Origin: Cytobacillus firmus
GTDB taxonomy: Bacteria; Bacillota; Bacilli; Bacillales; Cytobacillaceae
Direction of reading: 5' to 3'
DNA length: 43,955 nt
Assembly (NCBI RefSeq): GCF_023715565.1
Contig: NZ_JAMBOJ010000040.1
Span: 1-43,955, forward strand
Numbering within the stretch: the stretch's first letter is position 1; each line of letters opens with the position of its first letter. This document shows positions 7,375-13,535 of the stretch, one piece after another. The notes beneath the pieces were generated by a model. The model was not told the origin of the DNA and did no database searches. It saw only the letters and a list, made by a program, of their open reading frames with translations. The translations under genes and the position numbers were made by a program.

Positions 7375-8143
7375 AGTATTTAATGAAGGGACACCAGATG
7401 AAAAAACAGCTCTACACGAAATCGATCTTCACCTGAAACCAGGGGATTTCATGACGGTTATCGGCAGTAATGGAGCGGGAAAATCCACTCTTATGAATAT
7501 GATCTCAGGCAAATTGGTTCCTGATATGGGAGAAGTGCTGGTTGATGGAAAGGATGTCACTCTCGTAAAGGAACATAAAAGATCCAGGTTGATTGGACGT
7601 GTTTTCCAGGATCCGATGGCCGGAACAGCCCCTGCCATGACGATAGAGGAAAATCTGGCCATTGCTTATGCAAGAACTGCGGCGCGCGGATTTCGCAAAG
7701 GGGTTTCCAGGAAACGGCGTGATTTTTTCCAGAGTCATCTGGAAATGCTTCATCTTGGATTGGAAAATAGACTTTCAGCAAAAGTTGGATTGCTGTCAGG
7801 TGGAGAACGGCAGGCGCTCTCCCTTTTGATGGCGACATTCACAGAGCCTAAAATACTACTTTTGGACGAACATACTGCTGCCTTGGACCCGGCTCGTGCA
7901 GAATTAATTACCAGCCTCACGAAAGAGATTGTGGAAAAATATAAACTTACCACATTAATGGTAACCCACAATATGCAGCAGGCTCTTGACCTGGGAAATA
8001 GGCTGATCATGATGGATAAAGGCCAGATTATTTTTGAAACAAATGAGGAAGAGAAGAAGGATTTGACAGTGGAAAAACTGCTGGAGGAATTCCAGAAAAT
8101 CCGCGGAGAGAAAATGAACAGCGACAAGGCGATTCTTATTTAG
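7322..8143 (+). CDS. ABC transporter ATP-binding protein
   Basis: A cytoplasmic ATPase of about 265-273 residues that powers the uptake system. It has Walker A GSNGAGKSTLMN, Q-loop FQDPMAGTAP, signature LSGGERQALSL, Walker B ILLLDEHTAALDP and switch histidine MVTHNM, all intact. The start is uncertain: ATG at 7322 or 7328, GTG at 7340 or 7343, or TTG at 7352. The family usually begins close to LLQLNQIHKVF, so a start inside the permease 3' end at 7340-7352 is plausible. A strong terminator follows the stop. Confidence 0.85.
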   Translation: MHMGKVVNNLLQLNQIHKVFNEGTPDEKTALHEIDLHLKPGDFMTVIGSNGAGKSTLMNMISGKLVPDMGEVLVDGKDVTLVKEHKRSRLIGRVFQDPMAGTAPAMTIEENLAIAYARTAARGFRKGVSRKRRDFFQSHLEMLHLGLENRLSAKVGLLSGGERQALSLLMATFTEPKILLLDEHTAALDPARAELITSLTKEIVEKYKLTTLMVTHNMQQALDLGNRLIMMDKGQIIFETNEEEKKDLTVEKLLEEFQKIRGEKMNSDKAILI

Positions 8144-8152
8144 AAGTGTGGA

Positions 8153-8185
8153 CCGGACAAGGTTTTTGCCTTGTTCGGATTTTTT
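8153..8185 (+). terminator. Terminator of the ABC transporter operon
   Basis: CCGGACAAGG (8153-8162), loop tttttg, CCTTGTTCGG (8169-8178), then ATTTTTT. Confidence 0.9.
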
Positions 8186-8200
8186 GTTCAAGCGGCATTA

Positions 8201-8208
8201 AATCCAAA
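8201..8208 (+). repeat. Left target-site duplication of repeat copy B
   Basis: AATCCAAA here is repeated exactly at 8490-8497, directly abutting both ends of the 281-bp element. Confidence 0.7.
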
Positions 8209-8489
8209 GGCTCTTTTCGTATAAATTGTTGTTTTTCGCTTATCAATGTTGTCCGTTGATTGCAGTGAGAGGATGCTCAGCAAACCACGGGGCGGCCGGT
8301 GAGCCTCCTCGACGCTACGCGTCTGTGGGGTCTCACCTGTCCCGCTACTCCCGTAGGACGTTGAATAGGCTACCTTGAGTAAACACCGCACGAAGAAAAT
8401 GCGAATGCATTTTCGAGGATCTCGCACCCTCCACTACAATCAACTCAGTAAATATAATATAAATAGCAACAAACTTTGCGAAAACAGCC
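8209..8489 (+). mobile_element. MITE-like interspersed repeat, copy B (281 bp, complete)
   Basis: This non-coding element has imperfect 11-bp terminal inverted repeats: GGCTCTTTTCG at the left and CGAAAACAGCC at the right (one mismatch). It is bounded by the 8-bp direct repeat AATCCAAA. The centre is GC-rich and strongly structured (GACGC-tac-GCGTC hairpin; GGTGAG…CTCACC), while the flanks are AT-rich. It is about 95% identical to copy C at 18564-18810 by eye, apart from 34 extra bases near the left end. GG(C/G)T ends and an 8-bp duplication suggest mobilisation in trans by an IS transposase (ISL3-like is my guess). The reading frame on its minus strand (8188-8427) is not believed to be a gene. 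The element fills most of the 8144-8585 gap. Confidence 0.8.
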
Positions 8490-8497
8490 AATCCAAA
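8490..8497 (+). repeat. Right target-site duplication of repeat copy B
   Basis: The second copy of AATCCAAA abuts the right inverted end. Confidence 0.7.
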
Positions 8498-8516
8498 AGA
8501 ATACGATAACATATTC

Positions 8517-8545
8517 TTCTAATTTTAATTCTAGTATAGTATAAT
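8517..8545 (+). promoter_or_regulatory. Weak candidate promoter for azlCD
   Basis: TTCTAA (8517-8522), 17 bases, TATAAT (8540-8545). The -10 is perfect and the -35 is poor. It lies between the repeat and azlC. Confidence 0.4.
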
Positions 8546-8585
8546 TTTTAGAACCTTTTATTATATTTTTTAGGCGGTGAGCATC

Positions 8586-9311
8586 ATGGCAGAACTTGCA
8601 GTCGGCAAGCCTTCCGGTGAAGTTAGAAAAGGGGTACAGGCGGGAATCAGTATCGCGATAGGATATGCACCCATTGCTTTAACATTTGGGCTGCTTGCCA
8701 AAACTACCGGCCTTACAATTGGGGAAACAGTTTTAATGAGTTTACTGGTATTTGCCGGGGCAGCACAGTACATATCCCTGAGCCTGCTTACACTTGGGAC
8801 AGGCATATTTGAAATTGTCCTAACAACTTTTATAGTGAATATAAGGCACTTTTTGATGTCTACCTCTCTTAATGAAAAGTGGGAAGATGAACAGGCAGCC
8901 AACAAGGTGATTTTAGCATTTGGGATTACAGATGAAACCTTTTCAGTTGCCGCTGTGCGGGAAGAAAAGGTAACAAGCGGGTATATGCTAGGGCTCATAT
9001 CAGTTTCCTATGCAAGCTGGGTCATTTGTTCGGGGATTGGGCATCTTATTGGGGCGAACCTTCCACAGACCTTGCAGGAAAGCATGTCTGTTGCTCTTTA
9101 TGCCATGTTTGTTGGCCTTCTTGTTCCGTCTATGAAAAAGAGTTTAAAAGTTGTTTTTCTTGCCGCACTTGCAGCGTGTTTTAACACGATTTTCACTTTG
9201 ACTAATACGCTATCGACAGGCTGGGCAATTGTAGTGGCCACGCTTTTATCGGCTGTAATTGTGGAATGGATTGAAAGTGTAAAAAGCAGGAGCAGGGGGA
9301 CAGGAGCATGA
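8586..9311 (+). CDS. azlC: AzlC family branched-chain amino acid exporter subunit
   Basis: A 241-residue polytopic membrane protein of the AzlC family, the large subunit of the AzlCD branched-chain amino acid exporter. Signature stretches are GISIAIGYAPIALTFGLLAK, FAGAAQYISLSLL and NIRHFLMSTSL. I chose the ATG at 8586 because AGGCGGTGA ends six to seven bases before it; the GTG at 8577 lies inside that ribosome site. The stop overlaps the azlD start (ATGA), showing translational coupling. In B. subtilis azlCD overexpression gives azaleucine resistance under the Lrp-like AzlB; no azlB-like gene is next to it here. Confidence 0.88.
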   Translation: MAELAVGKPSGEVRKGVQAGISIAIGYAPIALTFGLLAKTTGLTIGETVLMSLLVFAGAAQYISLSLLTLGTGIFEIVLTTFIVNIRHFLMSTSLNEKWEDEQAANKVILAFGITDETFSVAAVREEKVTSGYMLGLISVSYASWVICSGIGHLIGANLPQTLQESMSVALYAMFVGLLVPSMKKSLKVVFLAALAACFNTIFTLTNTLSTGWAIVVATLLSAVIVEWIESVKSRSRGTGA

Positions 9312-9613
9312 GTAGCCATATTGTGTGGATGATTGTTGGAATGACAGCAGTTACTTATATCCCAAGGCTGCTGCCTTTTGTGCTTTTTAAAGGGAAGGAG
9401 CTTCCCGGCTTTGTTCAGGGGATATTAAAGAATGTGCCTTATGCGACATTGGGGGCACTCATTTTTCCGGGTATTCTATTTATAAATGAAGATATTTGGT
9501 TTGGTCTGCTCGGTGCAGCTGCTGCTTTTCTGGCAGCCTTTTTAGGAGCAAATGTAATTGTCGTTGTGCTGGGATCGATCGCTGTGTTATCTGTATATTC
9601 TTTTTTGTTTTAG
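9308..9613 (+). CDS. azlD: AzlD family branched-chain amino acid exporter small subunit
   Basis: A 101-residue protein with three to four hydrophobic segments. It contains the conserved MTAVTYIPRLLPFVLF near the N-terminus, ILKNVPYATLGALIFPGIL in the middle and a very hydrophobic C-terminus. The size and the ATGA overlap with azlC are typical of AzlD. It is needed with AzlC for export of branched-chain amino acids and analogues. A clear terminator closes the operon. Confidence 0.88.
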   Translation: MSSHIVWMIVGMTAVTYIPRLLPFVLFKGKELPGFVQGILKNVPYATLGALIFPGILFINEDIWFGLLGAAAAFLAAFLGANVIVVVLGSIAVLSVYSFLF

Positions 9614-9637
9614 AAAAGATAATGATGGATGTTCTTT

Positions 9638-9666
9638 AGCCGGTTCCTTCTTGAACCGGCTTTTTC
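9638..9666 (+). terminator. Terminator of azlCD
   Basis: AGCCGGTTC-cttctt-GAACCGGCT is followed by TTTTTC. Confidence 0.9.
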
Positions 9667-9776
9667 AATAGAATTTCTGGAATAGAAAGAAACGATTGTC
9701 CCATCAAATGAGTTCTATTTACAGATTTTTATACTAAACTAAATATAGAAAGGTTGTACCATAGGAGGGGAATTGG

Positions 9777-11069
9777 ATGGCGCGGAAATTAGGTTTTTAT
9801 GGGGCCCTGGCCTTTTTCGTATACGGTTTATTTTTTTATTGGTATTTATTCTATTTTGCTGACACCAGTCTGCCCTTTGAGTATGAAGGGTCACGGGCAG
9901 ATCCGGCAACTTTCCTGAACGGCAGGGAACTGATGCTCAGTGAGGAATATTCTAAAATAAGAAACCTGATGTTTTTTATTTCTACACCTTTTGAATGGAT
10001 ATTTTATTTATTTATTCTTTTATTTGGCTTATCAAAGGCTTTCAAAAAGTGGGCGGAACAGACTGCGCCATATAAATTCCTGCAAACGGCAATCTATTTG
10101 ATTTGGCTTTCTTTTTTCGCCTTTATTGCCACGATGCCATTAAGCTATATCAGCTTTTCGCTTTCAAAAACGTATAATATCTCCACTCAGAGCTTCAGTG
10201 GATGGATGAAGGATGAACTCATTGATTTTTGGGTTAATTATGGAATGATGCTTCTTATCGTGTCTGTTCTTTACTGGCTTATTAATAAGAGCAGGAAAAG
10301 ATGGTGGCTTTACGCATGGCTATTATCAGTTCCATTTACCTTATTTATGATGTTTCTGCAGCCGGTTGTCATTGACCCTTTATATAATGATTTTTATCCT
10401 TTAAAAAATAAGGAACTTGAAACGAAAATTCTTGATTTGGCCAATCAGGCTAAAATACCGGCTGAACATGTCTTTGAGGTCGATATGGCCGAGAAAACGA
10501 ATGCGTTGAATGCATATGTAACAGGGATCGGCTCAAATTCAAGAATTGTTCTTTGGGACACAACTCTGAATAAATTAACTGAAGATCAAATTCTGTTTAT
10601 AATGGCACATGAAATGGCCCACTACGTGGAGAAGCATATTTACATCGGAATTGGAGGATACTTGCTGCTTTCTCTGCTGGGGCTGTATTTGACAGCTAAG
10701 CTAATGGAAAAAGCAGTAGATAAATGGGGAAGGGCGCTAAAAATTCCTGCAGTAAATGATATACGTTCCCTCCCGCTGTTTTTGATGATCCTTTCCATGC
10801 TGCTCTTTATTTCAAGTCCTCTTTCCAATCTTGTTTCACGGTATCAGGAAACAAGGGCAGACCGCTATGCCATTGAAATGACAAAGGATTCAAAAGCCGC
10901 AATAGAAACATTTCAGGAGCTGACCCGGGCTGGTTTAAGCCAGGTAAATCCGCCGCTTCTTGTGAAGGTATTCCGGTATGGGCATCCAACGATGCTTGAG
11001 CGGATTTCCATGCTGGAAGAATTTGAAATGGAACAGAGGCAAAAAGAACGGAAACAGACAGATGAATGA
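9777..11069 (+). CDS. yhfN: M48 family membrane metallopeptidase (YhfN, Ste24/CAAX-protease-like)
   Basis: A 430-residue membrane zinc protease. The N-terminal half (peptidase_M48_N type) holds about four to five membrane segments (GFYGALAFFVYGLFFYWYLFYF at 5-26 and others). The zinc site is HEMAH at 278-282, with the third ligand in the ETRADRYA segment (E358). Further hydrophobic segments flank the active site. The family cleaves small membrane or misfolded substrates; the natural target is unknown. The gene lies in the yhf region as in B. subtilis yhfN. The start ATG follows TAGGAGGGG. Confidence 0.85.
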   Translation: MARKLGFYGALAFFVYGLFFYWYLFYFADTSLPFEYEGSRADPATFLNGRELMLSEEYSKIRNLMFFISTPFEWIFYLFILLFGLSKAFKKWAEQTAPYKFLQTAIYLIWLSFFAFIATMPLSYISFSLSKTYNISTQSFSGWMKDELIDFWVNYGMMLLIVSVLYWLINKSRKRWWLYAWLLSVPFTLFMMFLQPVVIDPLYNDFYPLKNKELETKILDLANQAKIPAEHVFEVDMAEKTNALNAYVTGIGSNSRIVLWDTTLNKLTEDQILFIMAHEMAHYVEKHIYIGIGGYLLLSLLGLYLTAKLMEKAVDKWGRALKIPAVNDIRSLPLFLMILSMLLFISSPLSNLVSRYQETRADRYAIEMTKDSKAAIETFQELTRAGLSQVNPPLLVKVFRYGHPTMLERISMLEEFEMEQRQKERKQTDE

Positions 11070-11084
11070 TGCTTCAACATAACT

Positions 11085-11116
11085 AAAAAAGCATGCCAAT
11101 CGGCTTGCTTTTTTAA
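11085..11116. terminator. Bidirectional terminator between yhfN and the S51 peptidase
   Basis: AAAAAAGCATGCC-aatc-GGCTTGCTTTTTT has a T run on one side and an A run on the other, so it can serve both convergent genes. It reaches the last codon of the minus-strand gene. Confidence 0.85.
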
Positions 11117-11757
11117 GTTGCATTTTTATAAACATGTATGTCTCCTTCATCGTCAGCCTGAATTTCATTGTGAAAATAGACACCGGCATCATCGTCAATT
11201 CCAAAACCAGTCGCTGCATTGATTTTTCCTGCCGCTGCCTTTAGATTTTCCCGTTCATTCCACTTGGTAAAATGGATACTGATGGCGCAATCTCTGATTA
11301 ATCCGAGTCCTTTCAAAAAAAGGTGCTGTCTTTTAGGGGTATCAATAGGGGGAATGATGCAATGTTCCGGGATGATCAGGGCGCCTGCTGAAAAACCTGC
11401 TACAGGAATACCATTCATGTACATCTTTCTAATGCATTCTCCGGTTTTATTATCCACAATGCATTTCCTGTAAGTTTCTGTGTCACCGCCTCCAATAATG
11501 ATGCCTGAACAGGACTTTAATTCTTGAAGATAAGACTCTGCTGGTTCAAGGGAAAGCGGCAGATAGCAGAAATTCCTGGCTCCATTAGGAATCAAAGCAG
11601 AAGTATACTTATTCATATACATCTCCCAGCCATCCCTTTTCAAAAAGAGTATAGCTATTTTGCCATCCGAGCCGCAGGAGAACTCTGTAAACATTCTTCC
11701 TAACCTTTTCCCGAATGGAGGACTTCCGCCCATTAAAAATAAATGCCTGTTGTTCAT
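11113..11757 (-). CDS. Peptidase S51 family protein (dipeptidase E/cyanophycinase-like)
   Basis: A 214-residue cytoplasmic protein of the class I glutamine-amidotransferase-like fold used by peptidase E. The nucleophile elbow GFSAGA has its serine at S123, preceded by the GIIIGGGDTE strand-loop. The catalytic histidine is probably H162 in ISIHFTKWNERENL, a region conserved in peptidase E-like enzymes. Peptidase E cleaves Asp-X dipeptides; a cyanophycinase role is possible but no cyanophycin synthetase is nearby. The start is ATG 11757 with AGGAAGG nine bases upstream; the in-frame TTG at 11766 abuts that site. It is convergent with yhfN and separated by a terminator from the IDEAL gene upstream. 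Confidence 0.75.
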   Translation of the reverse strand: MNNRHLFLMGGSPPFGKRLGRMFTEFSCGSDGKIAILFLKRDGWEMYMNKYTSALIPNGARNFCYLPLSLEPAESYLQELKSCSGIIIGGGDTETYRKCIVDNKTGECIRKMYMNGIPVAGFSAGALIIPEHCIIPPIDTPKRQHLFLKGLGLIRDCAISIHFTKWNERENLKAAAGKINAATGFGIDDDAGVYFHNEIQADDEGDIHVYKNAT

Positions 11758-11775
11758 TATTCCCAACCTTCCTGA

Positions 11776-11807
11776 CTAAAAATAAAATACCCCGCTGGTT
11801 GGCGGGG
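11776..11807 (-). terminator. Terminator after the IDEAL-domain gene
   Basis: On the minus strand the sequence reads CCCCGC-caacca-GCGGGG then TATTTTATTTTT. It is 14 bases beyond the IDEAL gene stop and just before the S51 peptidase start. Confidence 0.8.
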
Positions 11808-11820
11808 CGCAAACTGCTTT

Positions 11821-12057
11821 TTAAGTGCCAAAACGTTTGGCAAGTTCTTTGTATTGCTTCGAAAAATGCATAAATGCCGGTTTATTTCCTTCATCAATCG
11901 CCGCGTCTACTTTTTTCATCAGCTTTTCTTTTTCATTAATGAGCAGAATCTCTGAAATAAGCATTTCAAGGTAAAGATCCAGTACAAAAGATTCCTTAAG
12001 GTTTTTCCGCTTGGATCCACTCGTTTTCTTTAAGTCGGTGTATGATCTTTCCTTCAT
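11821..12057 (-). CDS. IDEAL domain protein (YhzC-like)
   Basis: A 78-residue protein. The segment VLDLYLEMLISEILLINEKEKLMKKVDAAIDEGNKPAFMHFSK carries the IDEAL-type motif near its end (helical, ending AAIDEGNKPAF). The N-terminus is basic (MKERSYTDLKKTSGSKRKN). IDEAL domains also occur as a tail in other small Firmicutes regulators; the role of this stand-alone form is unknown. I chose ATG 12057 because AGGGGTG ends six bases upstream; the GTG at 12066 is inside that site. It is divergent from comK, as yhzC is in B. subtilis (from memory). Confidence 0.75.
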   Translation of the reverse strand: MKERSYTDLKKTSGSKRKNLKESFVLDLYLEMLISEILLINEKEKLMKKVDAAIDEGNKPAFMHFSKQYKELAKRFGT

Positions 12058-12123
12058 GGAAATCACCCCTGAGCTTTTTAATATTATATGGAATTACCTT
12101 TGAATATTCAACTAAATTGTTTA

Positions 12124-12138
12124 AATTTTTAGAAAATA
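12124..12138 (+). promoter_or_regulatory. CodY-like box upstream of comK
   Basis: AATTTTTAGAAAATA matches the CodY consensus AATTTTCWGAAAATT at 13 of 15 positions, and overlaps a GAAAATATTTTC palindrome (12132-12143). It is 120 bases upstream of comK. CodY represses comK directly in B. subtilis. The surrounding 190-bp region is very AT-rich, so chance matches are a risk. Confidence 0.5.
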
Positions 12139-12257
12139 TTTTCAGGATGCCGAAAATGTGAACAATTTAAAAACTATTTAATGAATTAGTAATTTTTAGA
12201 CAAATTGGTGTTAATATGGAAAAAGCGAGAACGAAAAAGAAAAGGAGATGAAAACGT

Positions 12258-12812
12258 ATGACCCAAAATATTCAAATAATTGAAGAATATGAAATCAATC
12301 CAAATACGATGATTATTAAACCTCTCTCTTATGGGATAAAAGTTTATTCGCAAATATGGGAGCTTGATGATGAAGTAACTTCTCCCTTTAAGCCGATTGA
12401 AATCATTAAAAGCAGCTGCAAATATTTTGGTTCAAGCTATGAAGGAAGAAAAGAGGGTACACGCCAATTAACCGGCTTCACCCATAAAGCTCCGATAACG
12501 ATTGACCCCACGAATTTCATTTATTTTTTCCCGACAGCTTCTCCAAGCAACCCGGAATGTATGTGGATTGCATTGAATCACATCAATTACTTCAAGCGGG
12601 CGGAGAATGCACAAACCCAAGTAGTGTTTAATAACAAGCAAAGCTTTATAATTCCAGCCTCGTATACAACCCTTAATAACCAGATGCTCAGAACAGCACT
12701 GCTGAAAACGACATTGACAAAAAGGATAGAAGATTCAGAGAGAAAGTCACATTACAATGCGAATGGTTTCAAAATAATGAATGCTTCGGAGAGAAAAGGA
12801 GCCTACCAATAG
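12258..12812 (+). CDS. comK: Competence transcription factor ComK
   Basis: A 184-residue ComK, slightly shorter than the B. subtilis protein (192). ComK binds AT-boxes (AAAA-N5-TTTT) and activates DNA-uptake and recombination genes, including addAB in B. subtilis. Recognisable features are the NTMIIKPLSYG opening, the CKYFGSSYEGRKEGTR segment, and HKAPITIDP…FFPTASP…CMWIAL…HINYF in the middle. The start ATG follows AAAGGAGATG. Upstream lies an AT-rich control region with a CodY-like box; no full AAAA-N5-TTTT pair was found by eye. The neighbours are the IDEAL-domain protein (divergent) and YhjD (convergent). Confidence 0.93.
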   Translation: MTQNIQIIEEYEINPNTMIIKPLSYGIKVYSQIWELDDEVTSPFKPIEIIKSSCKYFGSSYEGRKEGTRQLTGFTHKAPITIDPTNFIYFFPTASPSNPECMWIALNHINYFKRAENAQTQVVFNNKQSFIIPASYTTLNNQMLRTALLKTTLTKRIEDSERKSHYNANGFKIMNASERKGAYQ

Positions 12813-12839
12813 AGAAGGGCTGGAATTGAAGGACAACCA

Positions 12840-12870
12840 AGAAGCATGCGGAGTTTCATGCTTCTATTTT
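12840..12870 (+). terminator. Terminator after comK
   Basis: AGAAGCATG (12840-12848) pairs with CATGCTTCT (12857-12865), then ATTTTCC follows. Confidence 0.65.
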
Positions 12871-12915
12871 CCGTGTATATTGCCTTATTAGCTGCAGGCT
12901 TTCTTATTGCAAATT

Positions 12916-13305
12916 TTAATTGGCTTTCCGGCTTTTCCCTGGTCCAGGCAAAGGTTTTTTAATAAGGTAATAGGTCATTAGCTCCTGAACTTTATTGCGG
13001 ATTCGGGGATTAAAGTAATTATGGTGTTCCTCATATCCCTTATACAGAAACATAAACATAGTAAATGCCTCATCCCTCTTTACTTCCTGTACCTTTAACT
13101 GGTTTTTATTCATATAGCGTTTTACCTCAGAGAGTTCACTTTGAATGACCTTCATCGTTTCTTCAACCAAATCAAGATATGGCTGTTTTAGTTTAAACGG
13201 GCTTTTATTAATGACAATAGAGTCACGATTTAAAACCGTCAGCACCATTGGCAGATAAATAGCCTGTTCCATAATATTACGGTCTTCTTCAGGAATTCTG
13301 GTCAT
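12916..13305 (-). CDS. yhjD: YhjD family protein
   Basis: A 129-residue cytoplasmic, helix-rich protein without recognised catalytic motifs. It opens MTRIPEEDRNIMEQAIYLP and contains SPFKLKQPYLDLVEETMKV, matching what I remember of the YhjD family between comK and sipV regions of Bacillus genomes. The basic C-terminus (KKPLPGPGKSRKAN) is probably disordered. The ribosome site is AAGGGGAG. Its promoter overlaps a perfect LexA core, pointing to induction by DNA damage; I recall B. subtilis yhjD being listed in the LexA regulon. Molecular function is unknown. Confidence 0.8.
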   Translation of the reverse strand: MTRIPEEDRNIMEQAIYLPMVLTVLNRDSIVINKSPFKLKQPYLDLVEETMKVIQSELSEVKRYMNKNQLKVQEVKRDEAFTMFMFLYKGYEEHHNYFNPRIRNKVQELMTYYLIKKPLPGPGKSRKAN

Positions 13306-13348
13306 ATTGTTCTGCTCCCCTTAAATAATAGTATCCTGCTTTGTTAAA

Positions 13349-13360
13349 GAACGTATGTTC
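13349..13360 (-). promoter_or_regulatory. LexA (DinR) SOS box at the yhjD promoter
   Basis: GAACGTATGTTC is a perfect palindromic GAAC-N4-GTTC core that fits the B. subtilis consensus CGAACRNRYGTTCG except at the outermost bases. It sits about seven bases downstream of the yhjD -10, over the expected transcription start, an ideal repressor position. It is 175 bases from the divergent S9 peptidase start. Confidence 0.75.
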
Positions 13361-13367
13361 TTATTTA

Positions 13368-13396
13368 ATTTTACAAAGGAATGTTTTATCTTGCAA
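13368..13396 (-). promoter_or_regulatory. sigma-A promoter of yhjD
   Basis: On the minus strand: TTGCAA (13391-13396), 17 bases, TAAAAT (13368-13373). Confidence 0.65.
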
Positions 13397-13535
13397 GAGC
13401 CTATATTTGTCGAAATACTGTTATACTTCATCATTTCCAATAATGAAAAAAAGTTTCAGCCAAAAGCTAATTGGGAAGGGTTTTTATTTCTGATGTCGAA
13501 ATAAGTAGAACACACAGTTAGGAAGGGTGAAATAA

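Noticed and set aside
8188..8427. Minus-strand 79-codon reading frame, with a relative at 18554-18748, that looks like a conserved small protein
   Set aside because: Both frames lie within the MITE-like repeat and are shared only because the repeat is. Most differences between the copies change the amino acid, the frames end differently, and neither has a convincing ribosome site.
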